Shown: positions 53,501-62,961 of the stretch, one piece after another
Layout of the letters: the number at the start of each line of letters is the position of its first letter
Numbering within the stretch: position 1 is the stretch's first letter
From: Nitrosospira sp. Is2
Lineage (GTDB): Bacteria > Pseudomonadota > Gammaproteobacteria > Burkholderiales > Nitrosomonadaceae
Assembly (NCBI RefSeq): GCF_033095785.1
Contig: NZ_CP137134.1
Location: forward strand, 2,418,001 to 2,482,000
Direction: 5' to 3'
DNA length: 64,000 nucleotides
The notes under the pieces: generated by a model
Database searches by the model: none
Seen by the model: the letters and a program-made list of their open reading frames with translations, nothing else
Told to the model about the DNA's origin: nothing
Position numbers and translations under genes: made by a program

Positions 53501-54680
53501 ACAACTTACGGGCTTCGTCGGCTCGAGTGTCGATATTCAATACCACAAAGACGCGGAAGAAAAGCTGCGTAACGCTGACAGACGCAAGGATGAATTCCTT
53601 GCCACCCTCGGGCATGAGCTGAGAAACCCGTTGTCTCCCATACGCAACGCGGCACAGGCCTTGCAGCTGGTTAACTCCAATGATCCCCGCATTGCTTCGG
53701 CTGGGGCGACGATCACCCGCCAGGTGGATCATATTACCCATCTGGTGGACGATTTGCTCGATGTTGCCCGGCTCACCCGGGGGACGCTCAGTTTACGGAT
53801 AGCAACCGTGGATATGGGAGAGGTCATCCGTCATGCCGTGGATTCGACGAGAGCGTTAATGGATGAACGGCGGCATGAGTTGATTACGTCACTCGGGGAT
53901 GCGCCGCTTCTTATTCAGGGCGACGCTGTCCGCCTTACCCAGATCATCGAAAATCTTCTCACCAACGCGGCCAAATTCACAGACGTAGGGGGCAAAATTT
54001 TGCTGGACGCCCGCCGCGAGGGTCAGGAGTTGGTGTTACAGGTGAAGGACAACGGAATCGGCATACCCGCCCGCATGCTGCCAAGAATCTTCGAGCTGTT
54101 TACGCAGGAGGAGCGCGCAGTGCGAAAGTCGAGCAGCGGCCTTGGCATCGGCCTGTCGCTGGTATCTCAGCTCGTGTCGCTGCACGGAGGTTCGATTGAT
54201 GCTTTCAGCGCCGGTGCGGGCCAGGGCAGTACGTTCACACTTCGGCTTCCCGCCCTTGATATAGGGGCCGAACGACCCAAAGTCCAGCGATCCGCGCCTG
54301 CGTCCGGGGAGGGGCGTATTCTGATCGTTGATGATAATGTGGACAGCGCTGATACTATGGGCATAATAATGGCCTCGTTTGGATACGAAGTGCGGACAGC
54401 CTATGATTCCGCGTCAGCCATTGCCGAGGCCGTAGCATTTGTTCCGCAGGTCGCTTTGCTCGATTTGAGCACGCCTGAACCGGATGGCATGTCGCTGGCG
54501 GAGCATTTTCAGCAGATGCCAGAGACAAAAAAAACGCTGCTGATCGCTTACAGCGGCTACGGGCGGCAGGAGGATATTGAGAAAACAACGAAGGCAGGCT
54601 TCGCTCATCATCTGGTCAAACCGGTCGACGCCGAAACCATTCACAAGCTAATACAATCGATGATACCAGGTGAGGGATAA
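50580..54680 (+). CDS. CheB-CheR-PAS-histidine kinase-receiver hybrid protein
   Basis: 1366 residues in one chain. CheB methylesterase domain (about 45-230; GVGASAGGVEALQ with Ser53, HLAPDHES, and LTGADHDGTVGLKAIKAAGG); CheR methyltransferase (about 245-510; RIWVAGCASGEEAYSM SAM motif); coiled coil (about 685-760, repeated NEELQSANEEL-type heptads); two PAS domains (about 765-880 and 885-1000); HisKA (phosphorylated His about 1012 in GHELRNPLSP); HATPase (about 1110-1230) and a C-terminal receiver (about 1245-1362; LIVDDN, phospho-Asp in LLDLSTPEPDG, Lys in HLVKPVD). All catalytic residues look intact. Such hybrids sense an unknown signal; here there are no other chemotaxis genes nearby. Confidence 0.9.
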   Translation: MTRSDEEKSPRDDGSPRSDSWFTESELPDAGLLEGPAKAIEQPLFPIIGVGASAGGVEALQILCRSLPSTIEAAYVVVVHLAPDHESQLASILAKSTTMSVVQVVSDMTVEAGMVYVIPPNHYLILQRNTLHLELMPQPRPHPRAVDRLFISLAEEQQDRAICIVLTGADHDGTVGLKAIKAAGGMVIAQLPGTAQHPSMPTSAIDTGLVDYVLPIEKMGEALEGYISRSRLWQTPPFHEPPAEEVQVLKEIISLLSSRGGGDFRGYKEGMLMRRTKRRMALLGLPSLDAYTAFLKENPPEVLALGEDFLIKVTEFFREPAAWNALEQEVIPKIVETLSPGQPLRIWVAGCASGEEAYSMGIALLEFISKGGLDIKVNIIGSDLDYPALETARGGSYPESITTVLKPNLLARYFVRTETGRFAVRKELRERVMFSQHNIIADPPFSHMHLISCRNLLIYLKPEVQDKLLRMFHFALNPEGYLFLGKSETVGECHELFTPMDRQHRIYRALPMKRKVPVKLPLIAETSPTRPSIAEGQAPRVAHAELVRELLLKQRSATAVLIDRDGQVLYFYGPTREFIWHPEGTATRDLLSMVSDEMRMALRAIIHSVRKEDKPGEIVLPPNPGPQGIERQLRIRAIKAGEESGGLVLITFEHENVGMASNQAVSDTESWARRQLEDDLRMTRLDLEASIQALEANNVELRIAHEEALSMNEELQSANEELETSKEELQSVNEELSSVNSDLERTVGQLQIANDDLANLLASSEFPILFLDSELKIKRFTPASRKLFNLIPSDIGRPIGDLASALEPGDMVTLARKVQSSRVATETEVHTRDGHFYLRRILPYFLEHDHVSGVVITFAPVDMLKQAEQELRESEKRFRTLADTAPVFIWISGLKASLEFVSRRFIDETGQSEENLLGVKWHRLLYKADLPGYLRACAAAEAARKGYDHELRLQKADGSYSWMRFVGVPRFEDEQLTGFVGSSVDIQYHKDAEEKLRNADRRKDEFLATLGHELRNPLSPIRNAAQALQLVNSNDPRIASAGATITRQVDHITHLVDDLLDVARLTRGTLSLRIATVDMGEVIRHAVDSTRALMDERRHELITSLGDAPLLIQGDAVRLTQIIENLLTNAAKFTDVGGKILLDARREGQELVLQVKDNGIGIPARMLPRIFELFTQEERAVRKSSSGLGIGLSLVSQLVSLHGGSIDAFSAGAGQGSTFTLRLPALDIGAERPKVQRSAPASGEGRILIVDDNVDSADTMGIIMASFGYEVRTAYDSASAIAEAVAFVPQVALLDLSTPEPDGMSLAEHFQQMPETKKTLLIAYSGYGRQEDIEKTTKAGFAHHLVKPVDAETIHKLIQSMIPGEG

Positions 54681-54701
54681 AATTCTGACTCGGGCGCGGG
54701 C

Positions 54702-56528
54702 TCACAGCGGAATCTGGGGCACTAACACGTCATGTTCTAACTTTAGCTGAGTCTGTTCTTCCTGCTGCTGCAGTTCCCACATATGGGCGTACGTTCCATG
54801 CGCCGCAAGAAGTTCTCTATGCGCGCCTCGTTCGATGATATGGCCCTTGTCCATTACCAGAATCTGGTCCGCATCGACGATTGTGGACAACCGGTGGGCA
54901 ATTGTGAGGGTGGTGCGTGTTGAAGCGATGCGCTTCAGTTCTGCCTGAATCAGTTTTTCCGATTTCGAGTCCAGCGCTGAGGTGGCTTCATCGAAGATGA
55001 GAATTGCCGGTTTTTTCAGGATGGCGCGTGCAATAGCCACACGTTGCTTTTCTCCCCCCGAAAGCTTTAATCCGCGTTCTCCCACCATGGTTTCATATTT
55101 ATCGGGCAGGCTTTCGATGAAATCGTAAATATGCGCCGACCTGGCCGCTTCGAAAACCTCTTCTCTGGTCGCGTCAGGGCGCCCGTAGGCGATATTGTAA
55201 TAAATGCTGTCATTGAACAGGACCGAGTCCTGGGGAACGATACCAATGGCGGCGCGCAAGCTTCTCTGTGTCACCTCGCTTATGTTCTGTCCGCTTATCA
55301 GGATGCGGCCGCTGGTAACATCGTAGAAGCGGAAAAGCAGTCGCGCCAATGTCGACTTGCCCGATCCGCTGTGCCCTACCACTGCTATATTCCGGCCCGC
55401 CGGAATCTCGAAGCTCACGTCATACAAGATCTGGCGGTTGGACTCGTAGCCGAAGTTCACGCGTTCGAAACGGACGGCCGGATCCCGCAGGACAAGCTCG
55501 GCCGCGTCTGGTCTGTCTTTTATTTCCTCGTTCTCCGCGAGTAAACTGAACATTTTTTCCATGTCAGCCAGGGAATGTTTTATTTCGCGGTAAACGAAGC
55601 CCAGAAAGTGCAACGGCATGTATAGCTGGAGCATGAACGCATTGACCAGCACCAGGTCGCCCAGCGACATGGTGCCTTCGATCACCCCATCAGCCGCCAG
55701 CCAAAGCAATAAAGTGGCGCCTACCGCAATGATGGCGCTTTGCCCGGAATTCAGCGCTGCGAGGGAAGTCTGGTTGCGTATCGCCGCGGCTTCCCACTTC
55801 TCCATGTGCGCGTCATAGCGTCGCGCTTCCCATGATTCGTTGCCAAAGTACTTGACCGTCTCATAGTTCAATAGGCTGTCAATGGCCTGGGTATTCGCTT
55901 TCGAGTCCATGTCGTTCATCGTGCGCCGGAAAATCATGCGCCACTCCGTCACGGTGAGCGTAAGGGCAATATAGGCGGCCAATGTAGCGAAGATGATCAC
56001 CGAAAACCAGATGTCGTATCGAGAGATTAAAATGATCGCCACCAGGCTGATTTCCAGCAGAGTCGGCAGAATATTAAACAGCATGAAATTGAGCAGGAAC
56101 GAGATTCCCCTGGTTCCACGCTCTATGTCCCGTGACACCCCGCCCGTCTGGCGTTGCAAGTGGAAGCGCAGGGACAGGGCGTGCAGATGGCCGAATACCT
56201 GGATGGCCACCCGGCGGATGGCGCGTTGCGTTACTTTGGCAAATACTGCATCGCGCAATTCGCCAAAGAGCGTACTGCATAGGCGCAAAGCCCCGTAACC
56301 TGCCAGCAATAGGACCGGCAGTGTCAGCATGGCGCGCGGCTGGTCGAGTGTGTCGATGATTTCTTTGAGAACCAGCGGCACGGAAACATTGGCGAGCTTG
56401 GCCATGACGAGCAGCGCCAATGCGAGCACTACCCTGCCTTTGAACTCCCAAAGGTATGGCAGCAAGGAGCGGATGGTTTTCCAGTCATTGCGACTAGCGG
56501 GCGGCTTTTCCAAACGGGTGGCACGCAT
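54702..56528 (-). CDS. Atm1-type ABC exporter (ABCB family, fused permease-ATPase)
   Basis: 608 residues: six membrane helices (about 30-330) and an ATPase (about 365-590) with Walker A GHSGSGKST, signature LSGGEKQR, Walker B ILIFDEATSALD, and switch His in AHRLS. The membrane part reads like Atm1/HMT1-type exporters (ETVKYFGNE, LNFMLFNILPTLLE), which move glutathione-linked sulfur or metal species in mitochondria and proteobacteria. Substrate is inferred only. Convergent with the CheB-CheR gene (21-bp gap). Confidence 0.9.
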   Translation of the reverse strand: MRATRLEKPPASRNDWKTIRSLLPYLWEFKGRVVLALALLVMAKLANVSVPLVLKEIIDTLDQPRAMLTLPVLLLAGYGALRLCSTLFGELRDAVFAKVTQRAIRRVAIQVFGHLHALSLRFHLQRQTGGVSRDIERGTRGISFLLNFMLFNILPTLLEISLVAIILISRYDIWFSVIIFATLAAYIALTLTVTEWRMIFRRTMNDMDSKANTQAIDSLLNYETVKYFGNESWEARRYDAHMEKWEAAAIRNQTSLAALNSGQSAIIAVGATLLLWLAADGVIEGTMSLGDLVLVNAFMLQLYMPLHFLGFVYREIKHSLADMEKMFSLLAENEEIKDRPDAAELVLRDPAVRFERVNFGYESNRQILYDVSFEIPAGRNIAVVGHSGSGKSTLARLLFRFYDVTSGRILISGQNISEVTQRSLRAAIGIVPQDSVLFNDSIYYNIAYGRPDATREEVFEAARSAHIYDFIESLPDKYETMVGERGLKLSGGEKQRVAIARAILKKPAILIFDEATSALDSKSEKLIQAELKRIASTRTTLTIAHRLSTIVDADQILVMDKGHIIERGAHRELLAAHGTYAHMWELQQQEEQTQLKLEHDVLVPQIPL

Positions 56529-57192
56529 CCGCTAAAAAAACCGGTAGTACGGGGAAAACAGCAGGGAAAACAGCATAAAAACAGTCTCGTTGGTTGTTAT
56601 CGCTTGGTGACGCCGGCGGGGGGGCTTGATGTGCCGCGAGGTTATCAGGAGGCACTTAAGGACAAGGGACAAGGCGACCGTCAAACAATATGCTCATCCT
56701 TGGAAAAAGCTCCGACACGACCGAGCGGTGTTAATCAAACTTCGAGAAGAGAAAAATAAGTCACAATGTCGTGACGAGAATGTAGGGCATGTAGTTCGCC
56801 ATATGCCTGTCACCACCTACAATCTCATAGTCAGATTGCTCGCGCGCTGCCAACTGCGATTTTTTTCCAATTCGCGCGATGCGGTACCTTGCGATGCTTG
56901 ATGCAGAGGAATCGTGTTTCTGGGTAGCTCGCGCAAATGCTGGATTGATATCGCATGGGGCACAAATTTCGGTCCCACGCACGGACCTCCCTCGACCAGT
57001 CGGTCGAGTACGAGGCGGTCTGTTATCGACCAGACGCGGCCGCTATTATGCCATGGCTGCAGGCGGAGGTCCTCCGTGCTCTGCAAGCATTGTTCGAACA
57101 AAAATAGATTTGATGGGCCGGCGAAAGCGATCAAATTTCTGAGCTCACCGCCTTGACCGCCTGGCCGGGTCTCATCTTCTACAGAAGCCGAT
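56529..57192. other. Gene-poor stretch between the ABC exporter and the NodT gene
   Basis: About 660 bp. The open frames here (e.g. 56626-56901 plus, 56879-57142 plus, 56817-57362 minus) have no family resemblance, no good ribosome sites, and one runs into the nodT gene in another frame. A small inverted repeat, CGGAGG-CCTCCG, is at about 57065-57077. It may contain decayed sequence; I cannot name it. Confidence 0.35.
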
Positions 57193-58611
57193 TCACTGTG
57201 TTGCCCAGCCGCCGCCGAGGGCCTTGTAGAGTTGGACGACTGATACCAGGTGGAAGCGGTGGGTGGAGGTGAGGGCGAATTCGGCATCGAACAGATTGCG
57301 TTTGGCAAGCAAGACATCGACATAGCTGGTAATGCCGCCCTGGTAGCGCAGGTTGGCCACATTGAGCGCCGAGCGCAGCGAGTTCACCTGATCCTCTTGC
57401 GACTTGCGCTGGTCATTGAAGGTTCGGACCGCCACCAGCGAGTCTTCCACCTCCTTGAACGCCAGCAGGATGGTTTGCTCATATTGGGCCAGCACCTGCC
57501 GTGCCTGGGCTTCTGTCGCGCGCTGCTCGAATCCGAGGCTTTGCGCATTGAGCAGAGGGCCTGCCAGTCCAAGTCCTCCTACGCCGAACTCACTGCCGGA
57601 GAGCAGGAGATTGGATAGGGCGGGGCTGGCCACGCCCAGAAAGCCCGTTATCGTGAGCTTGGGAAACCGCGCCGCCTTGGCCATGCCGATTCTGGCGGTT
57701 GCCGCGGCAAGCGTCTGCTCGGCTTGTAGAATATCAGGGCGCCGCTGCAAAAGCTCGGAAGGAAGGCCTGCCGGCACTTGCGGCGGCATCAACTGCTCTG
57801 TCAGCATACGGCCGCGCGCCACCGGTACCGGGTTCTTACCCAGCAGCACGCTCAGTTCGTTTTCCTTTTGAACTCTCTGCCGTTCCAGTTCCGCCAACCT
57901 GGTGGCCGCGCGTGCGCGTTCAGCCTCGAACTGATCCACATCGAGCCTGGAGATTATCCCGCCCTGGAGTTGCGCCCGGGCGAGGGCAACGGATTCTTCC
58001 CATGAGTGCAAGGCATTGCGGGCAATGTCCAACTGCATGTCAAATTGCAGAAGATCGAAATAGGCCTGTGCTACCGAGCTCACTAGGGTCAGGATCACGG
58101 CGCGCCGGTTTTCCTCGCGCGCCATCATCTCTGCCCGAACAGCCTCATTCGAACGACGGATCCGGCCCCAGATATCGATTTCCCAATTGAGCGTGCCTTG
58201 GCCAAAATAATTGAAAGGCGTGGGGAATCCCGGGATCTGAAAGCCCCCGATGGTGCCGAACGCAGGCGCATTAGCGTTCGCTTCTAACTTGGGAAAAAAG
58301 TCAAAGCGCGTTGTCGCCAGGCGAGCCTGGAGCTCTTCCACACTGGCAACCGCCTGCTTGAGGTCCCTGTTTTCCGTGAGCGCCTGGCGGATGAGTCGCT
58401 GAAGCTCTTCGTCACGCAGGAGTTCCCACCACGGGAGGTTGGCAATGGATTGCCCTTCCGTTTCCGCCATGCGAAACTTTTCCGCAGTTTCGATATGGGG
58501 CCGGACGTAATCCGGCCCCATTGCGCATGACATCAGCAGCAGGCTTGGCAAAAGCAACCATATCCATGCCCACGCACTGCGGACGCGCGCTCGTGAAACT
58601 GATGTCATCAT
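57193..58611 (-). CDS. NodT/OprM-family outer-membrane efflux lipoprotein
   Basis: 472 residues. Lipoprotein signal with LLMSC (Cys29) followed by AMGPDYVRP, the typical start of NodT/OprM channel proteins. Two repeated outer-membrane efflux domains (about 70-255 and 275-460) form the trimeric barrel and periplasmic tunnel. It overlaps the RND gene by four bases and completes a tripartite pump. Confidence 0.92.
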   Translation of the reverse strand: MMTSVSRARVRSAWAWIWLLLPSLLLMSCAMGPDYVRPHIETAEKFRMAETEGQSIANLPWWELLRDEELQRLIRQALTENRDLKQAVASVEELQARLATTRFDFFPKLEANANAPAFGTIGGFQIPGFPTPFNYFGQGTLNWEIDIWGRIRRSNEAVRAEMMAREENRRAVILTLVSSVAQAYFDLLQFDMQLDIARNALHSWEESVALARAQLQGGIISRLDVDQFEAERARAATRLAELERQRVQKENELSVLLGKNPVPVARGRMLTEQLMPPQVPAGLPSELLQRRPDILQAEQTLAAATARIGMAKAARFPKLTITGFLGVASPALSNLLLSGSEFGVGGLGLAGPLLNAQSLGFEQRATEAQARQVLAQYEQTILLAFKEVEDSLVAVRTFNDQRKSQEDQVNSLRSALNVANLRYQGGITSYVDVLLAKRNLFDAEFALTSTHRFHLVSVVQLYKALGGGWATQ

Positions 58612-61600
58612 GCCCTTTCCTCCTGCATGCTTTCATCCCGCTGGGGCACGTGCTCACGGGTGAGCCAGGTGAAGAACAGGGGAATAAAGATCGTGGCGAC
58701 AAAAGTGGCGAGCAACATGCCGCCTAAAACGCCGGTGCCCATCGATTGGCGCGCCGCCGCTCCTGCCCCGGTTGCGATCACCAGCGGCACGATTCCCAGC
58801 ACAAAGGCCATGGAAGTCATGACAATGGGGCGAAAGCGCAGGCGCGCGGCTTCAACCGCGGCCTGCGCCACCGGCATCCCTTCCCGCATCTTCTGGCTGG
58901 CGAATTCCACGATCAGAATGGCGTTCTTGGCTGCCAGCCCTATCAGCGTAATCAAGCCTACCTGGAAATAAATATCGTTGGGCATTCCGCGAATCAGCAC
59001 GGCAAGTAACGCGCCCGCCAGGGCGAAAGGCACGGCCATGATGACCGCCAGCGGCAGCGCCCAGGTCTCGAACTGCGCAGCCAGGATGAGAAATACCATG
59101 ATAATGGCGAACGTGAAGGCGAAAACCGCGGCAGAACCGGTGCGCTTTTCCTGGTAGGCCTGTGCTGTCCAGGCAATCTGGTAGTTATCCGGCAAGCTCT
59201 TCTCCGCAATTTCTTCTACCAGCTTGATCGCATCACCCGAGCTTACGCCGGGGGCGGCACTACCGAACAATTTAGCCGCGAGCAGGCCGTTAAAACGCTC
59301 CAACTGTTCCGCGCCGACAACACTTTTTACCTTACTCAAGGCGGACAGTGGCACCATCCCGCCGGATTCAGACCGCACATACACTCTGCCCAAGTCTTCC
59401 TCGGTCATCCGGTATTCGGCGTCAGCCTGTAGTTGCACGCGGTAGGTCCGTCCCGAGCGATTAAAATCGTTGACATAGAGTGACCCGATCATGCTTTGCA
59501 AGGTAGCGTACACATCCGCGACCGCTACGCCCTGCGATATCGCTTTGGCTTGATCCACTTCGACAAAGAATTGCGGCACGGAAGGACGGAAAAAAGTGGT
59601 GGTGGGCGCCAGGCGCGGTTCCTGATTCAGGGCGTCGATGAAGTTATTGACCACGCTCGACAACTGCAGCGGATCGGCACCAGCCCGCGTTTGCACGTAG
59701 ACTTCAAAGCCGCCTGCATTACCTAGCCCGTGGATGGTCGGCGGATTGAACGCGATAGCCAATCCATCCGGCAGCTGCGATCCGGTGTCGAACAATTTCT
59801 TTATCACGTCCCCTGCGGTGGCAGTACGTTCAGACCAGTCTTTCATATCGACATACATTGTTGCCGCGTTGGGCTTATTGGCATTCCCGATCAGATCGAA
59901 CCCATACACTGCAAACTGCGTAGCGACTGCTGGTTCGCTCGCCATCGCGCTGCGCAATGACTCCGTGGTTTTAATGGTTCGTGCCAAGGTGGCGCCATCG
60001 GGCATGATAATTGAAGCTACGACATAACCTTGATCTTCAGGAGGCACAAAGCTGTTGGGAACAGTCTTGATCAGATAGATCGCGAGACCTATGATGGCGG
60101 CAAATACGAGCGTGCCAACGATGGTATGTCGCAATGTAAGGGTGACCGTACCGGTATAGAAATCGGTCAAGCGACCGAACCCCTTGTTGAATGCGCGGAA
60201 GAATGCGGACTCGCCGTGCGTGTGCTTCAGCAGGATGGCGCACAAGGCGGGCGTCAAGGTCAGCGCCACCACGCCCGATATGATGACAGCCACGGCTACT
60301 GTTACTGCGAACTGTCGATAGAGTTCACCCGCAATTCCGCCCATGAACGCCACGGGCACGAAAACCGCGCATAGCACCAATACGATCGCCACCACGGCAC
60401 GCGCAACCTGTTCCATGGAGCGGACCGCCGCTTTCATGGGCGAGAGTTTTTCCTCGTCCATGAGACGCTCGATGTTTTCCAGCACCACTATGGCATCATC
60501 CACCACGATGCCGATGGACAAGACCATGGCAAATAGGGTGAGCGTATTGATGGAGAAGCCGAACAGCCACAGGCCCGCGAAGGTGCCAATCAGCGAAATG
60601 GGCACGGCGATGATGGGGATCAGGGTTGCGCGCCAGCTTTGCAGGAACAGGTAGACAACAAAGACCACCAGTATCATCGCCTCGCCCAGCGTCTTGACTA
60701 CCTCCCAGATCGAGGCTTTGACAAAATGGCTGGTATCGTAAGGTAGCTCATAACCCATTCCTTCAGGAAAGCGTTGCTTCAATTCCTCCATTTTCGCCTT
60801 GACCGCATCGGCGGTCTCCAACGCGTTCGCACCAATTTGCAAATAGATGAGGATACCAACAACGGGTTCGCCATCCATCGCGTTACGTACATTGTAGTCT
60901 TGTGAACCGAGCTCGAGACGTGCCACGTCTTTAAGGTGGAGTACCCCACGCGGCCCATCGGCACGCACGATGATGTTACCGAATTCCTCGGGTTCCAGCA
61001 GCCGACCCTTGGCATTAACCGTATAGATTAGCTGCTGATCAGACGTTGCCGGTTCCTGGCCGATTTTGCCCGCTGCGTATTGCGCATTTTGCACCTTGAC
61101 TGCCGCAATAATGTCACTAGTGGTAACCCCAAGCTGGGCCATGCGATCGGGACGCTGCCAGATGCGCATGGAATAGTTCTGGGTACCCATCAAACTCACT
61201 TCACCCACGCCTTTGGTGCGTTTCAGCTCATCCAGCATATTGAGTGTCACGTAATTGCTGAGAAAAAGCGTGTCGTACTTCTTATCTTTCGATGTCATCG
61301 CTATTGCCATCAAAAGATCGGTCGAACGCTTTTGCACTATGATGCCGGTTTGGCGAACCTCGTTCGGCAAACGCGGCAACGCAATATTCACGCGATTACT
61401 GATGTTGAACGTAGCCTGATCAATGTTCGTGCCCAGCTCGAATGTGGCGGTGATGGTCAACGTGCCGCTGGAGTCAGCGCTGGAGTCGAAGTAGAGCAAG
61501 CCTTCCACTCCGCTCAGCTGCTCCTCGATCGGAGCGGCAACGGTTTTGGTGAGTGTATCCGCGCTGGCGCCGGGAAACGTCGCGGTGATCAGCACTGTGG

Positions 61601-61721
61601 GCGGCGCGATCTGGGGATATTGCGCAATGGGGAGTTGCAACGCTGCGACCAGTCCGGCTAGAACAATGATGATAGACAGCACCGATGCAAAGATCGGACG
61701 GGTGATGAAGAATCTGGTCAT
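58608..61721 (-). CDS. RND efflux transporter, AcrB/MexB (HAE1) type
   Basis: 1037 residues, 12 membrane helices and two large periplasmic loops. The proton-relay aspartates are in GIVVDDAIVVLENIERLM (about 400-415), and the N-terminal FFITRPIFASVLSIIIVLAGL is the usual start. HAE1 pumps export drugs, dyes, bile salts and solvents. Second gene of the pump operon. Full length and apparently intact. Confidence 0.95.
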   Translation of the reverse strand: MTRFFITRPIFASVLSIIIVLAGLVAALQLPIAQYPQIAPPTVLITATFPGASADTLTKTVAAPIEEQLSGVEGLLYFDSSADSSGTLTITATFELGTNIDQATFNISNRVNIALPRLPNEVRQTGIIVQKRSTDLLMAIAMTSKDKKYDTLFLSNYVTLNMLDELKRTKGVGEVSLMGTQNYSMRIWQRPDRMAQLGVTTSDIIAAVKVQNAQYAAGKIGQEPATSDQQLIYTVNAKGRLLEPEEFGNIIVRADGPRGVLHLKDVARLELGSQDYNVRNAMDGEPVVGILIYLQIGANALETADAVKAKMEELKQRFPEGMGYELPYDTSHFVKASIWEVVKTLGEAMILVVFVVYLFLQSWRATLIPIIAVPISLIGTFAGLWLFGFSINTLTLFAMVLSIGIVVDDAIVVLENIERLMDEEKLSPMKAAVRSMEQVARAVVAIVLVLCAVFVPVAFMGGIAGELYRQFAVTVAVAVIISGVVALTLTPALCAILLKHTHGESAFFRAFNKGFGRLTDFYTGTVTLTLRHTIVGTLVFAAIIGLAIYLIKTVPNSFVPPEDQGYVVASIIMPDGATLARTIKTTESLRSAMASEPAVATQFAVYGFDLIGNANKPNAATMYVDMKDWSERTATAGDVIKKLFDTGSQLPDGLAIAFNPPTIHGLGNAGGFEVYVQTRAGADPLQLSSVVNNFIDALNQEPRLAPTTTFFRPSVPQFFVEVDQAKAISQGVAVADVYATLQSMIGSLYVNDFNRSGRTYRVQLQADAEYRMTEEDLGRVYVRSESGGMVPLSALSKVKSVVGAEQLERFNGLLAAKLFGSAAPGVSSGDAIKLVEEIAEKSLPDNYQIAWTAQAYQEKRTGSAAVFAFTFAIIMVFLILAAQFETWALPLAVIMAVPFALAGALLAVLIRGMPNDIYFQVGLITLIGLAAKNAILIVEFASQKMREGMPVAQAAVEAARLRFRPIVMTSMAFVLGIVPLVIATGAGAAARQSMGTGVLGGMLLATFVATIFIPLFFTWLTREHVPQRDESMQEERA

Positions 61722-61732
61722 GAGATGCCTGT

Positions 61733-62899
61733 TTAGGACTGCGTTTGGGGAACCGACTGCGGGGGAGGAGCGGCGGGTGCCTCACCGACCGGATTGGGCG
61801 CCACGGGCGTGCCCGGACGGAGCTTGATGAGGTTATCGACGATGACTTTATCGCCGGCTTTGAGTCCGTCGAGGATGACCCAGTCCTTGCCGATCCAGCG
61901 GCCCGTCACCACCGGCCGCACCGTTGCTTCATTCTTTTCGTTGACCACATACACCGTCGTGCCCATGTCGGAAATCTGCACTGCGACCTGGGGCACCAGG
62001 TAGACGCCATCCTGCGTACCTGTCACCACGCGGGCGCGCACGAACTGCCCCGGCAGCAAGCGCTGATCGCTGTTGTCGAAGGTGGCACGCAGTTGCTGGG
62101 TACCGAGCAGGGGGTCAATCTGGCTGGCGGCGAAATTCAATTCGCCTTTTTTTTCGTATTCTTTGCCATCCGGCAATATCAGCGTTATCTGCTGCACTCT
62201 TTGTTCGTTCAGGGGACCGCCAAGGTGTGCCAGCTCGTTGTCGGAAAGACTGAAGCGCACCCATATGGGCGATAGCTGGACGAGGGTGGTCAGCAGGCTG
62301 CTATAGGCTTCCACCAACGCGCCTTCGGAGAATCGGAAGCGGCCGGAGATGCCGTTTACCGGTGCGGCGACGTGAGTATAGGAAAGATTGAGCTCGGCAT
62401 CGCGCACGCGAACTTCGGCCTGCAGCAGGGCTGCACGCGTGATCGCGTTCTCGGAGGCAGCGTTATCATATTCACGCTGGCTAATGGCCTGTGTTTCAAG
62501 CAGGGTGCGCAAGCGGTTTTCTTCGCGCTCGGTCTGGATCACCCGTGCCTTCTGTTGTTCAAGTTGCGCCTTTGCTTGCGCCAGGGCGTTCTGGTAGGGC
62601 ACGGGATCGATCAGGAACATGGGTTGTCCCGCTTTTACCGCCGCGCCTTCGTCGTACAGGCGCTTAAGCAGGATACCGCCTACCCGGGGACGTATTTCAA
62701 CCTCCTTGGCCCCTTCGGTTTGAGCAACCGCCTCTGCGCTGATGGGCACACTGGTCGGCCGAACTTCGATTACGCTGACAGGAAGCGCAATTGGGCCCGG
62801 CTGGATTGCTGCCTCGTTTTTTCCGCACGCGGCCAAGGTAAGACATAGCGTCAGCCCAAGAAGAGCCTTCCAATAAACCAATAAACAGTTTTTATACAT
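61733..62899 (-). CDS. RND pump membrane-fusion protein (AcrA/MexA type)
   Basis: 388 residues from ATG 62899 (MYKNCLLVYWKALLG). Lipoprotein signal LTLAAC (Cys25), then barrel-sandwich lipoyl halves (about 60-100 and 165-205) around an alpha-hairpin, beta-barrel and membrane-proximal domain to a Pro/Gln-rich tail. First gene of the pump operon, 11 bp before the RND gene. No good ribosome site; an AcrR-like palindrome covers the start. A TTG at 62953 is in frame, but its extra residues are not family-like. Confidence 0.9.
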   Translation of the reverse strand: MYKNCLLVYWKALLGLTLCLTLAACGKNEAAIQPGPIALPVSVIEVRPTSVPISAEAVAQTEGAKEVEIRPRVGGILLKRLYDEGAAVKAGQPMFLIDPVPYQNALAQAKAQLEQQKARVIQTEREENRLRTLLETQAISQREYDNAASENAITRAALLQAEVRVRDAELNLSYTHVAAPVNGISGRFRFSEGALVEAYSSLLTTLVQLSPIWVRFSLSDNELAHLGGPLNEQRVQQITLILPDGKEYEKKGELNFAASQIDPLLGTQQLRATFDNSDQRLLPGQFVRARVVTGTQDGVYLVPQVAVQISDMGTTVYVVNEKNEATVRPVVTGRWIGKDWVILDGLKAGDKVIVDNLIKLRPGTPVAPNPVGEAPAAPPPQSVPQTQS

Positions 62900-62914
62900 T
62901 CGTGTATGTATGTA
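62892..62914 (-). promoter_or_regulatory. AcrR-like (TetR-family) operator at the pump start
   Basis: On the minus strand TACATACAT, five bases, AATGTAT: the left half and most of the right half of the E. coli AcrR operator (TACATACAT-N5-9-ATGTATGTA form). The inner inverted repeat ATACAT/ATGTAT (62894-62899 with 62906-62911) is perfect. It overlaps the start of the fusion-protein gene, downstream of the predicted transcription start. Confidence 0.55.
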
Positions 62915-62933
62915 ATGACTTGTAGGTAGACAA

Positions 62934-62961
62934 CTATTAAGAAACTGGAACAATTCCTCAA
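62934..62961 (-). promoter_or_regulatory. Candidate promoter of the efflux operon
   Basis: On the minus strand TTGAGG (complement of 62956-62961) and TAATAG (complement of 62934-62939), 16-bp spacer. Predicted start near 62927. Confidence 0.35.

Noticed and set aside
56817..57362. 181-codon minus-strand open frame overlapping the end of nodT
   Set aside because: The first 60 residues are nodT read in another frame; the rest shows no family and no start of its own.
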